A stretch of 64,000 nucleotides of DNA from Burkholderiales bacterium (GTDB taxonomy: Bacteria; Pseudomonadota; Gammaproteobacteria; Burkholderiales; SG8-41), in assembly GCA_019635015.1 (NCBI GenBank), contig JAHCAG010000014.1, positions 18,234-82,233 of the forward strand. The letters run 5' to 3'. The notes beneath the pieces were generated by a model. It had not been told where the DNA came from. It ran no database searches and saw only the letters and a program-made list of their open reading frames with translations. Position 1 is the stretch's first letter. Each line of letters starts with the position of its first letter. Position numbers and translations under genes: made by a program. Positions 25,525 to 34,379 of this stretch are shown in pieces.

Positions 25525-27035
25525 TGGAACTCCTCGACTACTTCATCATCGGCATGGAGAGCGCTCTGTCGCTCTCCAACCTCTGGTACTGCTTTCTCGG
25601 CGTCCTTCTGGGCACGCTGGTCGGCGTGCTCCCCGGCATCGGCGCCCTCGCGACAATCGCGCTTCTGCTGCCGGTCACCTTCCACCTCGATCCGACCAAC
25701 GCCATCGTGATGCTCGCCGGCGTCTATTACGGATCGACCTACGGCGGTTCCACCGCGTCCATCCTGTTGAATCTTCCGGGCACGCCGTCCTCCGCCGTTG
25801 CCTGCCTCGATGGCTACCCGATGGCTCAAAGCGGCCGCGCCGGCGTCGCGCTGTTCATGACCACGATCGCCTCCTTTTTCGGCGCGACCGTGGGCATCAT
25901 CATCCTGATGCTGTTCTCTCCGGTAATCGCCGAGGTCGCGCTGAAATTCGGCGCGCCGGAGTATTTCTCTATGATGCTGCTGGGGCTGGTCGCCGCCTCG
26001 ACGATCTCCTCGGGCGCCCCGATCAAGGGCATCGCCATGGTCGTGCTCGGCGTGCTGATCGGCGTGATCGGCACCGACGTCAACAGCGGCATGGCACGCT
26101 TCTCCTTCGGTTTTCCCGAACTGACCGACGGCATCAGCCTGGTGGCCATCGCGATGGGGCTGTTCGGCATCGCCGAGGTCATCGCCAGCGTCAACCGCAT
26201 ACGGCGCGGCCAGGTGGACCGCAAGAGCATCACCTTCCGCTCGATGATCCCGACGCGCGACGACTGGCGCCGCTCCTGGATGCCGATGACCCGGGGCTCC
26301 GCCATCGGCTCCTTCTTCGGCGCGCTTCCCGGCACCGGCGGCACCATCGCCTCGTTCATGTCCTATGCGGTCGAAAAAAAGCTCGCCAAGGATCCCTCGC
26401 GCTTCGGCAAGGGCGCGGTCGAGGGTGTGACCGGGCCGGAATCGTCGAACAACGCCTGCGACCAGACCGCCTTCATCCCGACACTGACGCTGGGCATCCC
26501 TGGCACGGTCAGCATGGCCCTGATGCTTGGCGCCCTGATGATCCACGGCATCAACCCCGGCCCGCAGCTGATGACGGAAAAACCCGACCTGTTCTGGGGA
26601 CTCATCATGAGTTTCTGGATCGGCAACATCATGCTGCTGGTGCTGAACATTCCGCTGATCGGCATCTGGGTGCGCCTGCTCGCGGTGCCCTACCACATGC
26701 TCTACCCGGCGGTGATGGTGCTGGTCTGCATCGGCGTGTTCAGCATCAACAACAGCACCTTCGACGTCTGGGTCGTGGCCGTGTTCGGCGCGATGGGTTA
26801 CGCGATGCGGCTGCTCGACTTCCCGCCGGCGCCGCTGCTGCTGGGCTACGTGCTCGGGCCGCTGATGGAGGAGAACGTGCGCCGGGCCCTGCTGATCTCG
26901 CGCGGCGAGTTCATGGTGTTCCTGGAGCGCCCGATCAGCGCCACCTTCATCGGGATCACCGTCGCGCTGCTGGTCTGGGCGCTGGTCGCGTCGTTCCGCC
27001 GGCCCGCCAGGCCGGCTGTCGTCACCAAGGGCTGA
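25524..27035 (+). CDS. tctA: tripartite tricarboxylate transporter large permease TctA
   Basis: 503 residues with about twelve helices. Strong TctA signatures: G-V-L-P-G-I-G-A-L-A-T-I-A-L-L-L-P at about residue 31, Y-Y-G-S-T-Y-G-G-S-T-A-S-I-L-L-N-L-P-G-T near 70 and the second-half repeat F-F-G-A-L-P-G-T-G-G-T, plus T-G-P-E-S-S-N-N-A. It carries out sodium-coupled import of carboxylates together with TctB and a receptor. The ATG at 25524 overlaps the tctB stop; the frame is open further upstream but only by overlap with tctB. Confidence 0.96.
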   Translation: MELLDYFIIGMESALSLSNLWYCFLGVLLGTLVGVLPGIGALATIALLLPVTFHLDPTNAIVMLAGVYYGSTYGGSTASILLNLPGTPSSAVACLDGYPMAQSGRAGVALFMTTIASFFGATVGIIILMLFSPVIAEVALKFGAPEYFSMMLLGLVAASTISSGAPIKGIAMVVLGVLIGVIGTDVNSGMARFSFGFPELTDGISLVAIAMGLFGIAEVIASVNRIRRGQVDRKSITFRSMIPTRDDWRRSWMPMTRGSAIGSFFGALPGTGGTIASFMSYAVEKKLAKDPSRFGKGAVEGVTGPESSNNACDQTAFIPTLTLGIPGTVSMALMLGALMIHGINPGPQLMTEKPDLFWGLIMSFWIGNIMLLVLNIPLIGIWVRLLAVPYHMLYPAVMVLVCIGVFSINNSTFDVWVVAVFGAMGYAMRLLDFPPAPLLLGYVLGPLMEENVRRALLISRGEFMVFLERPISATFIGITVALLVWALVASFRRPARPAVVTKG

Positions 27036-27045
27036 TCGCCGCAGG

Positions 27046-27438
27046 CTACTGTGGCGGCGGGTGCGGCATCACCCGCTGCCAGGCGGACGCGCAGTTCTGG
27101 ACGTAGGGATAGTAGGCCTGCGAATCCGGGCAGTAATGCCAGGTCGGGGTCGTGCCGGCCCGGGGCGCGCCCTGGGCCTGCGCCGGCGGCACCGGATTGC
27201 CGTGTTCGTCGTAGAACACCAGTGGTTCCCGCACCACCACACGCTCGCGCAGCACCACCGGCGGCGCCGGGTGGTAGTACGGATAGGCGGGTGCGGACCA
27301 CCACGGCGCAAACACCACCGGGGCGCCGATCATCACGCCCACCCGCAGCTTGGAATGACCACGTCCGCCATGGGCGTCGGCCGGCAGGCTCGCCGCCAGT
27401 GTCACCGCAGCCAGGATCAGCATCAGGGTATTGCGCAT
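27046..27438 (-). CDS. small exported protein with C-terminal YCPDS...YYPYV...C motif
   Basis: 130 residues: Sec signal peptide (T-L-M-L-I-L-A-A-V-T-L-A-A-S-L-P-A-D-A), a Pro/Tyr-rich middle and a C-terminal module W-H-Y-C-P-D-S-Q-A-Y-Y-P-Y-V-Q-N-C with two cysteines, found at the end of many proteobacterial exported proteins of unknown role. ATG 27438 is preceded by GAGGAA, which decides the start. Convergent with tctA, ten bases apart. Confidence 0.75.
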   Translation of the reverse strand: MRNTLMLILAAVTLAASLPADAHGGRGHSKLRVGVMIGAPVVFAPWWSAPAYPYYHPAPPVVLRERVVVREPLVFYDEHGNPVPPAQAQGAPRAGTTPTWHYCPDSQAYYPYVQNCASAWQRVMPHPPPQ

Positions 27439-27480
27439 GGACAGTTCCTCCTGCAACCGGAATGCCGCCATGATAGCCCC

Positions 27481-27502
27481 GCGGCCGCCCGCGGGCGGCC
27501 GC
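27481..27502. repeat. perfect 22-bp GC palindrome
   Basis: GCGGCCGCCC, GC, GGGCGGCCGC: every base is symmetric. It lies in the 117-bp gap between the exported-protein and Nif3 genes, 43 bases before the former's start. On the plus strand CAATTTGTTT follows, so it might act as a terminator there, but no plus-strand gene ends nearby; it could also be an operator. Confidence 0.5.
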
Positions 27503-27555
27503 CAATTTGTTTCAGAATGTAACCGCCCCGATGCCGGCAGGTCGCCGGACGGGGC

Positions 27556-28302
27556 TCAGACCGGGTTGTCGATGTCGATGAAACGGTGGCGCAGCCCGAA
27601 GTGCCGCGCGAGGTGTTCGCCCAGCGCCTGCACCCCGTAACGCTCGGTGGCATGGTGGCCTGCGGCGACGTAGGCCACGCCGGACTCGCGCGCGGCATGC
27701 ACGGTCTGTTCGGAAATCTCGCCACTGACATAGGCGTCGACTCCCAGCGCGATGGCCTGCTCGAACAGGCCCTGGGCTCCGCCCGTGCACCAGGCAACGC
27801 GGCGCAGCGGGCGCGCAGGGTCGCCGATCAGCAGCGGCCGGCGGGCGGTCTCCTGCTCGATCCGTTCACCAAAGCCGGCCAGCGTGGTTTCCTCCCGCAG
27901 CCTGCCGTGCACGCCGATGTCCTGCTCTCCGAAACGCCCCGCGGGCATCATTCCAAGGCGCAGCGCCAGCTGGGCGTTGTTGCCCACTTCGGGATGAACA
28001 TCGAGCGGCAGGTGATAGGCAAAAAGGTTGAGGTCATGCTCCAGCAGCGCAGTGATGCGGCGGCGGCGCATGCCGGTGATGCGTCCGTCCTCGCCGCGCC
28101 AGAAATAGCCGTGATGCACCAGCAACGCATCGGCGCCTGCAGCCACCGCCGCCTCGATCAGCGCCGACGACGCGGTGACGCCGGTGACGATGCAGCGGAC
28201 ATCCGCGCGCCCTTCCACCTGCAGGCCGTTTGGGCAATAATCCCGGAAATCAGGGACTTGCAGATAATCCGCAAGATAGGCTTCAAGCACAGCACGTTCC
28301 AT
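27556..28302 (-). CDS. Nif3-like dinuclear metal-centre protein
   Basis: 248 residues. Nif3/YbgI family signatures: [11 protein letters not shown] near residue 22, [10 protein letters not shown] with the two metal-binding His, Y-H-L-P-L-D-V-H, and near the C-terminus [11 protein letters not shown] with His and Glu ligands. Members form hexameric toroids with two metal ions; the proposed GTP cyclohydrolase or hydrolase activity is uncertain. Start ATG 28302 leaves the family's usual N-terminus and has GGAAAG upstream. Divergent from the HtrA protease. Confidence 0.93.
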   Translation of the reverse strand: MERAVLEAYLADYLQVPDFRDYCPNGLQVEGRADVRCIVTGVTASSALIEAAVAAGADALLVHHGYFWRGEDGRITGMRRRRITALLEHDLNLFAYHLPLDVHPEVGNNAQLALRLGMMPAGRFGEQDIGVHGRLREETTLAGFGERIEQETARRPLLIGDPARPLRRVAWCTGGAQGLFEQAIALGVDAYVSGEISEQTVHAARESGVAYVAAGHHATERYGVQALGEHLARHFGLRHRFIDIDNPV

Positions 28303-28361
28303 GGCTTTCCATTCGTTCACCCGGCAACAAACATTGTAACCGCGCCCGCGCGGCATCCTTC

Positions 28362-29531
28362 ATGCGAAAACTCTGGTTGATCTTCTGTCAGACGGCCACC
28401 ATCTGCCTCGCCGCGCTGTTTGTCGTCAGCACCCTGCGGCCGGACCTGCTCAACGGCAACTCCTCCGAGGGCGCGGTCATCACCACCGTCAAGCAGATGA
28501 CCGGAGATGGCGGAGTGCCGCGCGCGGGCTCATACAGCGATGCCGCCAGAAAGGCGATGCCGGCGGTGGTCAACATCTTCACCTCCCAGGCCGTGAAGCG
28601 GCGACCGCACCCTTTGCGCGATGATCCGCTGTTCCGCTTCTTCTTCGGCGACCAGCCCGACGCCCAGGTCCAGCCCAGCACCAACCTCGGCTCCGGCGTC
28701 ATCGTCAGCGAATCCGGTTACATTCTCACCAACAGCCATGTTGTCGATGCCGCCGACGGCATCGAGGTCGCGCTGGCCGACACGCGGCGGGTCAACGCCA
28801 AGGTGGTCGGCACCGACCCCGAGTCCGACCTCGCAGTGCTGAAAATCGACCTGCCGAAACTGCCGGCAATCACCTTCAGCCAGCCCGACAGCGCACGTGT
28901 CGGCGACGTCGTGCTCGCCATCGGCAATCCCTTCGGGGTCGGCCAGACGGTGACGCTGGGCATCGTCAGCGCGCTGGGGCGCAGCCATCTCGGCATCAAC
29001 ACCTTCGAGAACTTCATCCAGACCGACGCCGCGATCAATCCCGGCAACTCCGGCGGCGCACTGGTCGACGTCAACGGCCACCTGATCGGCATCAACACCG
29101 CGATCTACTCGAAAACCCCCGGCGGTGCCTCGCTGGGCATCGGCTTTGCGATCCCCGCCAGCACCGCGAAGTCCGTGATGGAACAGATCATCCAGAACGG
29201 TTCGGTGCAGCGCGGCTGGATCGGCGTGGGCGTGCAGGACCTGAACAAGGAAATCGCCGAATCGTTCCGGATTCCCGGAACACGCGGCGCGCTGATCACC
29301 GAGGTGTTCCGCGGCACTCCGGCGGATCGCGGCGGCGTCAGGGTCGGCGATGTCCTGGTGGCCGTCGACGGCAAGCCGGTGACCGATTCCGCGACCATGC
29401 TCAACCTGATCGCCGCGCTGGTTCCGGGCAGCCCGGCGACGCTGCGCGTGATGCGCGACGCAAAAGCGCTGGAACTCAAGGTCACGGTAGGCAAACGCCC
29501 GAAACAGCCGCGGCGCGAGATCGTCGAGTAA
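28362..29531 (+). CDS. HtrA-family serine protease, DegS/AlgW-like
   Basis: 389 residues. One N-terminal membrane anchor (residues about 5-22), trypsin-like protease domain with the triad His in N-S-H-V-V, Asp in S-D-L-A-V-L and Ser in N-P-G-N-S-G-G, and a single C-terminal PDZ domain (G-W-I-G-V-G-V-Q onward). One PDZ and an anchor match DegS/AlgW rather than DegP, suggesting periplasmic quality control, possibly sigma-E signalling. ATG 28362 begins the anchor directly; a longer frame overlaps the divergent Nif3 gene and is rejected. Convergent with tatC. Confidence 0.93.
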   Translation: MRKLWLIFCQTATICLAALFVVSTLRPDLLNGNSSEGAVITTVKQMTGDGGVPRAGSYSDAARKAMPAVVNIFTSQAVKRRPHPLRDDPLFRFFFGDQPDAQVQPSTNLGSGVIVSESGYILTNSHVVDAADGIEVALADTRRVNAKVVGTDPESDLAVLKIDLPKLPAITFSQPDSARVGDVVLAIGNPFGVGQTVTLGIVSALGRSHLGINTFENFIQTDAAINPGNSGGALVDVNGHLIGINTAIYSKTPGGASLGIGFAIPASTAKSVMEQIIQNGSVQRGWIGVGVQDLNKEIAESFRIPGTRGALITEVFRGTPADRGGVRVGDVLVAVDGKPVTDSATMLNLIAALVPGSPATLRVMRDAKALELKVTVGKRPKQPRREIVE

Positions 29532-29552
29532 ACCCCAGCAGGCCGGCCGGAA

Positions 29553-30377
29553 TCAGTGCCGGCTGCGCTCTTCCGCCTCGATGCGGTCGAGTTCGGCGTC
29601 CTGCGCCGCATCGTCCGCAGTCCGGTAAGCGTCGTTATCGCCGTCGTCGTTGCTGTCGGGCGCACGCGGCCTGCTGCCGACAAAACGCGCGGCGAACAGG
29701 CCCACTTCGAACAGCAGGCACATCGGAATCGCCAGCAGCAGCTGCGATACCACGTCCGGCGGCGTCACGATCGCCGCAATCACGAAGGCGATGACGATGA
29801 AATAGGGCCTGACCTCGCGCAACTGCTGCAGCGTGACGATGCCCATGCGCGTCAGCATCACCACAACGATCGGCGTCTCGAAGGTGAGGCCGAAGGCGAG
29901 GAACATGGTGAGCACGAAATTGAGATAGTTCTCGATGTCGGGCGCCACCGAGATGCTTTTCGGCGCGATCTGGTTGATGAAGTGGAACACCGTGTTGAAC
30001 ACGAAGAAATAGCAGAAGGCGATGCCGATCACGAACAGCAGCGTGCTTGCCACCACCAGCGGCAGCACCAGGCGCTTTTCGTGGCTGTAGAGTCCGGGCG
30101 CCACGAATGACCAGGCCTGGAACAGCGTGTACGGCAGCGTCAGCACGAAAGCGACCATCATCGCCACCTTCACCGGCACCAGGAACGGCGTCACCACGCC
30201 GGTGGCGATCATCTTCGAGCCCTCGGGCAGAGCCCGCATCATCGGTGTCGCCAGCAGGTCATAAAGCCCGGAAGCAAACGGAATCAGCACCAGCAGCACC
30301 ACGCCGAAGGCGATCAGCGCGCGCATCAGGCGGTCGCGCAGTTCGACCAGGTGGGAAATGAAGGTGTCTTCGCTCAC
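29553..30377 (-). CDS. tatC: Sec-independent protein translocase TatC
   Basis: 274 residues with six membrane helices. Family landmarks: F-I-S-H-L-V-E-L-R-D-R-L at the N-terminus (the signal-peptide-binding Glu) and F-G-L-T-F-E-T-P-I-V-V in the helix-4 region. A hydrophilic Asp/Glu/Arg tail follows helix six. It is the receptor for twin-arginine signals. Substrates in this window likely include the Rieske protein and the RR-motif amidohydrolase. Nine bases after tatB. Confidence 0.97.
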   Translation of the reverse strand: MSEDTFISHLVELRDRLMRALIAFGVVLLVLIPFASGLYDLLATPMMRALPEGSKMIATGVVTPFLVPVKVAMMVAFVLTLPYTLFQAWSFVAPGLYSHEKRLVLPLVVASTLLFVIGIAFCYFFVFNTVFHFINQIAPKSISVAPDIENYLNFVLTMFLAFGLTFETPIVVVMLTRMGIVTLQQLREVRPYFIVIAFVIAAIVTPPDVVSQLLLAIPMCLLFEVGLFAARFVGSRPRAPDSNDDGDNDAYRTADDAAQDAELDRIEAEERSRH

Positions 30378-30386
30378 GGTGTGCGG

Positions 30387-30770
30387 TCAGGCCGGCTTCG
30401 CAGGGTCCGTCGCGGCGGGCGGTCCGGCGACAGCGGAGGGTCCGGTGCCGGCGGGTTCGCCGGCTGCGTCCCCCTCGGCCGGCGGCACATCTCCGGCGAT
30501 CCTGTTCATTTCGGTCTCCGCCGAACGCACGGTCTCGTTGACTGACTGCTCCAGTGACTGCGCGGTCTCCTGCATGCTGGCCTGCAGCTTGCGCAGGTCG
30601 TCCAGCGCCATCTCGCGGTTGATATCGGCCTTCACGTCGTTGACATAGCGCTGCATGCGGCCGAACAGGTGGCCGACGGTGCGCGCCACCTTGGGCAGTT
30701 TTTCCGGGCCGATGACAATCAATGCCACCACGGCAATGATCATCAGTTCGGAGAAGCCGATGTCAAACAT
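30387..30770 (-). CDS. tatB: Sec-independent protein translocase TatB
   Basis: 127 residues: one membrane helix with the TatB-type start F-D-I-G-F-S-E-L, the conserved G-P-E-K-L-P hinge, an amphipathic helix and a low-complexity Ala/Gly/Pro tail. The Glu in the helix (S-E-L) separates it from TatA. Lies between tatA and tatC. Confidence 0.96.
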   Translation of the reverse strand: MFDIGFSELMIIAVVALIVIGPEKLPKVARTVGHLFGRMQRYVNDVKADINREMALDDLRKLQASMQETAQSLEQSVNETVRSAETEMNRIAGDVPPAEGDAAGEPAGTGPSAVAGPPAATDPAKPA

Positions 30771-30782
30771 GGGAGGTGAACC

Positions 30783-30861
30783 GTGAGCAGTGAATCGTGA
30801 GCCGCGATCCTGGCCGACCGCGGGATCTGCCCGCCGTCACCTCTTACGGCTCACCATTCAG
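30783..30861. repeat. GTGAGC-type inverted repeat between tatA and tatB
   Basis: GTGAGCAGTGAATCGTGAGC (30783-30802) is mirrored imperfectly by CACCTCTTACGGCTCACC (30838-30855). The units recur every seven to eight bases. A related element lies between hisA and hisF (32714-32795). In RNA it could form a long imperfect hairpin between tatA and tatB. Confidence 0.55.
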
Positions 30862-30864
30862 ATT

Positions 30865-31095
30865 TCACGACTTGGTGGTTTCCTTGCGCGCCTCGCCGTC
30901 GATGGTCTGCCCGGAGGAGGGCGGGATTTCCGTCTTCGCCTGCTCGGACTTGCCATCCTCGGATTTCATGCCTTCCTTGAAGCCCTTCACCGCGCCGCCG
31001 AGGTCGGAGCCGATGTTGCGCAGCTTCTTGGTGCCGAACACCAGCACCACCACCAGCAACACGATCAACCAATGCCAGATGCTGAACGAACCCAT
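30865..31095 (-). CDS. tatA: Sec-independent protein translocase TatA
   Basis: 76 residues: short N-terminal helix ([14 protein letters not shown]), F-G-T-K-K-L hinge and amphipathic helix [16 protein letters not shown], then a polar tail. The F-G-(T)-K-K-L hinge and absence of the TatB glutamate identify TatA, the pore-forming subunit. Follows hisE by 57 bp. Confidence 0.97.
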   Translation of the reverse strand: MGSFSIWHWLIVLLVVVLVFGTKKLRNIGSDLGGAVKGFKEGMKSEDGKSEQAKTEIPPSSGQTIDGEARKETTKS

Positions 31096-31152
31096 AACAT
31101 GCTCCTCATGATCCGTGCGCGGGCACGGGAAAATAATCCGCCGCTGCGGCGG

Positions 31153-31476
31153 CTAGCTGCTGCGTGACGCTTTCTCGGCAATGCCTGAAGTGCCTTCGCG
31201 CCGCTGCAGTTCAGCCAGCACGTCTTCGGGGCCGGCACCATGCCAGGCCAGCAGCACCAGCGTGTGAAACCACAGATCCGCCGTCTCGCGGACCACATGC
31301 AGTTTATCACCCTCCTTCGAGGCGAGCAGGGTCTCCGCCGCCTCCTCCAGCACCTTGCGCAGGATGGCGTCCTCGCCTTTCGCCAGCAGGCCGGCAACAT
31401 ACGAGCTGCCGGCGTCGGTGCCTTTGCGTGCCGCGATGGTCTCGCCCAACCTCAGCAATATGTCCTTGTCCGCCAT
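31153..31476 (-). CDS. hisE: phosphoribosyl-ATP pyrophosphatase HisE
   Basis: 107 residues of the all-helical MazG-like HisE fold: G-S-S-Y-V-A-G-L-L, K-V-L-E-E-A-A-E-T-L-L and E-T-A-D-L-W-F-H with the metal-binding acidic residues. It catalyses the second step of histidine synthesis. It is a separate protein here, not fused to HisI. ATG 31476 lies five bases after the hisI stop; a GTG at 31485 that overlaps this stop is an alternative start. Confidence 0.95.
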   Translation of the reverse strand: MADKDILLRLGETIAARKGTDAGSSYVAGLLAKGEDAILRKVLEEAAETLLASKEGDKLHVVRETADLWFHTLVLLAWHGAGPEDVLAELQRREGTSGIAEKASRSS

Positions 31477-31481
31477 GATGC

Positions 31482-31874
31482 TCACTTTTTGTAGATCGAC
31501 TGCGGATCCTTCAGCACCGGGTCGGTCTCGACCCAGCGGCCGTCCCGCAGTTCGAGGAAAAAACAGCTGTGCCGCCCGGTGTGGCAGGCGATGCCGCCAA
31601 GCTGCTCGACCTCGAACAGCACCGCGTCCTGGTCGCAGTCGCTGCGGATCGAGCGCAGTTTCTGCACATGCCCCGATTCCTCGCCCTTGCGCCAGAGTTT
31701 CCTGCGCGAACGCGACCAGTAATGCGCCTCACCGGTTTGTTCGCTGCGCAACAGCGCCTCGCGGTTGGCCCAGGCCACCGTCAGCACGCGCCCGCTCCCC
31801 GTTTCCTGTGTCACCACGGGAACCAGGCCGTCTTCGTTCCAGCGTATCCGGTCCAGCCAGTCGGCAAACATCAT
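31482..31874 (-). CDS. hisI: phosphoribosyl-AMP cyclohydrolase HisI
   Basis: 130 residues. Typical motifs: [30 protein letters not shown], and the zinc/magnesium site D-C-D-Q-D ... C-H-T-G-R-H-S-C. It opens the purine ring in the third step. A longer frame upstream is rejected because it would run through hisF; ATGATG at 31874 fits the family length. Confidence 0.96.
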   Translation of the reverse strand: MMFADWLDRIRWNEDGLVPVVTQETGSGRVLTVAWANREALLRSEQTGEAHYWSRSRRKLWRKGEESGHVQKLRSIRSDCDQDAVLFEVEQLGGIACHTGRHSCFFLELRDGRWVETDPVLKDPQSIYKK

Positions 31875-31907
31875 GTCATTGCACCACAGCCCGCAACGCG
31901 CTGATTT

Positions 31908-31937
31908 ATAAGTTATTGATTTTAATTGATAATTTTT
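31908..31937 (+). repeat. AT-rich dispersed element, copy F (divergent)
   Basis: ATAAGTTATTGATTTTAATT followed by GATAATTTTT, in the 67-bp hisF-hisI gap. It keeps the TAAGT and TTGATTTTA parts of the family consensus but has a single-base change in spacing. No gene start or clear promoter is attached to it. Confidence 0.45.
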
Positions 31938-31941
31938 GAAT

Positions 31942-32712
31942 CTACAAGCGCACCTCGATGCCCCGCTGCGCCATATGCTCCTTGGCCTGGCGCACCGTGA
32001 ATTCGCCGTAGTGGAAAATGCTCGCAGCGAGCACCGCATCGGCATGGCCGATGGTAACGCCGTCGGCCAGGTGATCGAGATTGCCGACACCGCCGCTGGC
32101 AATGACCGGAATGTCCAGCGCCGAGGAAAAGGCGCTGGTCAGCTCAAGGTCGAAGCCGATGCGCGTGCCGTCGCGATCCATGCTGGTGAGCAGGATTTCA
32201 CCGGCGCCCAGCGCCTGCATTTTCTTGCCCCACTCCAGCGCATCGAGTCCGGTGGCCCTGCGTCCGCCGTGGGTGTAGACCTCCCAGCGCAGCGGTCCGG
32301 CGCCGGGCACGCGCTTGGCGTCGACGGCGACGACGATGCATTGCGAGCCGTAACGGCCGCTGGCATCAGCCACCAGCTGCGGGTTCTGCACCGCGGAAGT
32401 GTTGATGCTGACCTTGTCGGCACCGGCGTTGAGCAGCCGCCGCACGTCCTCGACGGCGCGCACCCCGCCGCCGACCGTCAGCGGAATGAACACCTGGGCC
32501 GCCACCGCCTCGATGATGCCGAGGATCAGGCCGCGATCGTCGCTGCTGGCGGTGATGTCGAGAAAGGTCAGCTCGTCGGCCCCCTGCTCGTCATAACGCC
32601 GCGCAATCTCCACCGGGTCGCCGGCATCCTTCAGCTCGACAAAATTGACGCCCTTGACCACGCGGCCGGCGGTGACGTCGAGGCAGGGGATGATGCGTTT
32701 GGCCAAGCCCAT
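31942..32712 (-). CDS. hisF: imidazole glycerol phosphate synthase cyclase subunit HisF
   Basis: 256 residues, (beta/alpha)8 barrel. Catalytic Asp in I-P-C-L-D-V (residue 11) and Asp in [10 protein letters not shown], phosphate loops G-G-G-V-R and A-S-G-G-V-G. It works with HisH to make imidazole glycerol phosphate and AICAR. ATG 32712 gives the canonical M-G-L-A-K-R-I-I-P start. Confidence 0.97.
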   Translation of the reverse strand: MGLAKRIIPCLDVTAGRVVKGVNFVELKDAGDPVEIARRYDEQGADELTFLDITASSDDRGLILGIIEAVAAQVFIPLTVGGGVRAVEDVRRLLNAGADKVSINTSAVQNPQLVADASGRYGSQCIVVAVDAKRVPGAGPLRWEVYTHGGRRATGLDALEWGKKMQALGAGEILLTSMDRDGTRIGFDLELTSAFSSALDIPVIASGGVGNLDHLADGVTIGHADAVLAASIFHYGEFTVRQAKEHMAQRGIEVRL

Positions 32713-32713
32713 G

Positions 32714-32795
32714 GTGAGCCGCAAGGAGTGAGGAGCAAGGAATGGGTAGTAAGCCGTGAGCGAATCCCGCTTACCGCTTACTGCTCACCGCTTAC
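32714..32795. repeat. GTGAGC/GTAAGC-type array between hisA and hisF
   Basis: A run of related 6-8 base units: GTGAGC, GAGTGAGGAGC, GTAGTAAGCCGTGAGC, then on the other arm CGCTTACCGCTTACTGCTCA and CCGCTTACG. The two arms are inverted copies that could fold together. It overlaps the hisA stop codon and is related to the tatA-tatB element at 30783. Confidence 0.55.
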
Positions 32796-33538
32796 GTTTT
32801 GGGGGACAGTTTATCAGCGAGTTTCTGCGCCGCGGCGAAATCGAGCGTGCCTTGGTAGACCGCGCGGCCGGTGATGGCGCCGGTGATGCCTTCGGCCTCC
32901 ACCGCGCACAGTTTCTCGACATCCTTGAGGTCGGTGATGCCCCCGCTGGCGATCACCGGCACCGTCAGCTCGCGCGCCAGCGCGACGGTGGCCTCGATGT
33001 TGACGCCGGTGAGCATGCCGTCGCGGCCGATGTCGGTGTAGATCACCGCCTCGACGCCATAATCCTGGAATTTTTTTGCGAGATCCGCCACGTCGTGGCC
33101 GGTCATCTTCGACCAGCCATCGACCGCCACCTTGCCGTCCTTGGCATCGAGGGCGACGATGATGTGCCCCTGGAACGCGGTGCAGGCCTCCTGCAGGAAT
33201 CCCGGGGTCTTCACCGCGGCAGTGCCGATGATGATGTAACTGATGCCGGCATCGATGTAAGCCTCGATGGTATCGAGATCGCGGATGCCGCCGCCAAGCT
33301 GGATCGGCAGGTCGCTGCCCACCGCACTGACGATGGCCCTGATCGCCGACTCGTTCTTCGGTTTGCCGGCGGCCGCGCCGTTAAGGTCGACCACGTGCAG
33401 GCGACGCGCGCCCTGGTCCAGCCACTGCCGGGCCATTGCGCCCGGGTCTTCGGAAAATATCGTGGCATCGTTCATGTCGCCCTGCTTCAGGCGCACGCAC
33501 TTGCCGTCCTTCAAATCGATGGCAGGAATGATCAGCAT
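32792..33538 (-). CDS. hisA: HisA, ProFAR isomerase
   Basis: 248 residues, (beta/alpha)8 barrel sister of His[12 protein letters not shown] with the catalytic Asp8, [14 protein letters not shown] and Y-T-D-I-G-R-D-G-M with the second Asp. It catalyses the Amadori rearrangement of ProFAR. Separated from hisH by 136 bp without a recognisable feature. Confidence 0.97.
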   Translation of the reverse strand: MLIIPAIDLKDGKCVRLKQGDMNDATIFSEDPGAMARQWLDQGARRLHVVDLNGAAAGKPKNESAIRAIVSAVGSDLPIQLGGGIRDLDTIEAYIDAGISYIIIGTAAVKTPGFLQEACTAFQGHIIVALDAKDGKVAVDGWSKMTGHDVADLAKKFQDYGVEAVIYTDIGRDGMLTGVNIEATVALARELTVPVIASGGITDLKDVEKLCAVEAEGITGAITGRAVYQGTLDFAAAQKLADKLSPKT

Positions 33539-33674
33539 GGGGATAAGCGTATTGCGATGCGATTACGAAACGGTTTGGTCGAAAGGGGCGACGGGTAAAC
33601 CGGATCAGGCAGTCATGGGTGATAACGTTGACGTGAACCGATGATACACCAGCCGCAGCGGATTCAGGCTGCTT

Positions 33675-34319
33675 TCAGCCCGCCGGCTGCCAGGCCACGA
33701 AATTGGCCAGCAGCCGCAGGCCGGCTGCATGGCTTTTTTCAGGGTGGAACTGCACCGCGAACACGTTGGCACGCGTCGCCGCGCAGGCAAAACGGAAGGG
33801 GTACGCGCTCCAGCCGGCGACCAGTGCCGCGTCGGCGGGTTCCGGGTAATAACTGTGCACGAAGTAGAAGCGACAGCGGTCGGGTATGCCCGCCCACAGG
33901 GCATGCGGCACCTGCTCGACCTCGTTCCAGCCCATGTGCGGCACCTTCAGCTTGCCGCCATCGGCACCAATCATGCGTTCCGCGGGAAATCGCCGCACCC
34001 GCCCCGGCAGGAGCCCAAGGCCCGGCGTATCGCCCTCCTCGCTGTGTTCGAACAGCATCTGCAGGCCGATGCAGATGCCGAGAAATGGCTTGTCACGCGC
34101 GGCATCGAGCAACGCCCGGCGCAGCCCCCGCGCCTCCATCTCGCGCATGCAATCGGGCATCGCGCCCTGCCCCGGAAACACCACGCGCCGCGCCGCGGCA
34201 ACCTGCGCGGGGTCGCCGGTAACGACGACGCTGCAGCCGGGGGCGACATGTTCGATGGCCTTGGACACCGAACGCAGGTTGCCCATGCCGTAATCGATCA
34301 CTGCGATGTCTATGGTCAT
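33675..34319 (-). CDS. hisH: imidazole glycerol phosphate synthase glutaminase subunit HisH
   Basis: 214 residues, class I glutamine amidotransferase. Nucleophile in L-G-I-C-I-G-L-Q, catalytic His and Glu in F-H-P-E-K-S-H, N-terminal Y-G-M-G-N-L-R-S. It supplies ammonia to HisF. Start ATG 34319 is at the usual position. Sixty bases follow hisB. Confidence 0.97.
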   Translation of the reverse strand: MTIDIAVIDYGMGNLRSVSKAIEHVAPGCSVVVTGDPAQVAAARRVVFPGQGAMPDCMREMEARGLRRALLDAARDKPFLGICIGLQMLFEHSEEGDTPGLGLLPGRVRRFPAERMIGADGGKLKVPHMGWNEVEQVPHALWAGIPDRCRFYFVHSYYPEPADAALVAGWSAYPFRFACAATRANVFAVQFHPEKSHAAGLRLLANFVAWQPAG

Positions 34320-34379
34320 CGGGAAACGGTCAGCGAATCATGGAAACGAAGACGGGGCGCGCACGCCACCGCGGAAAGC

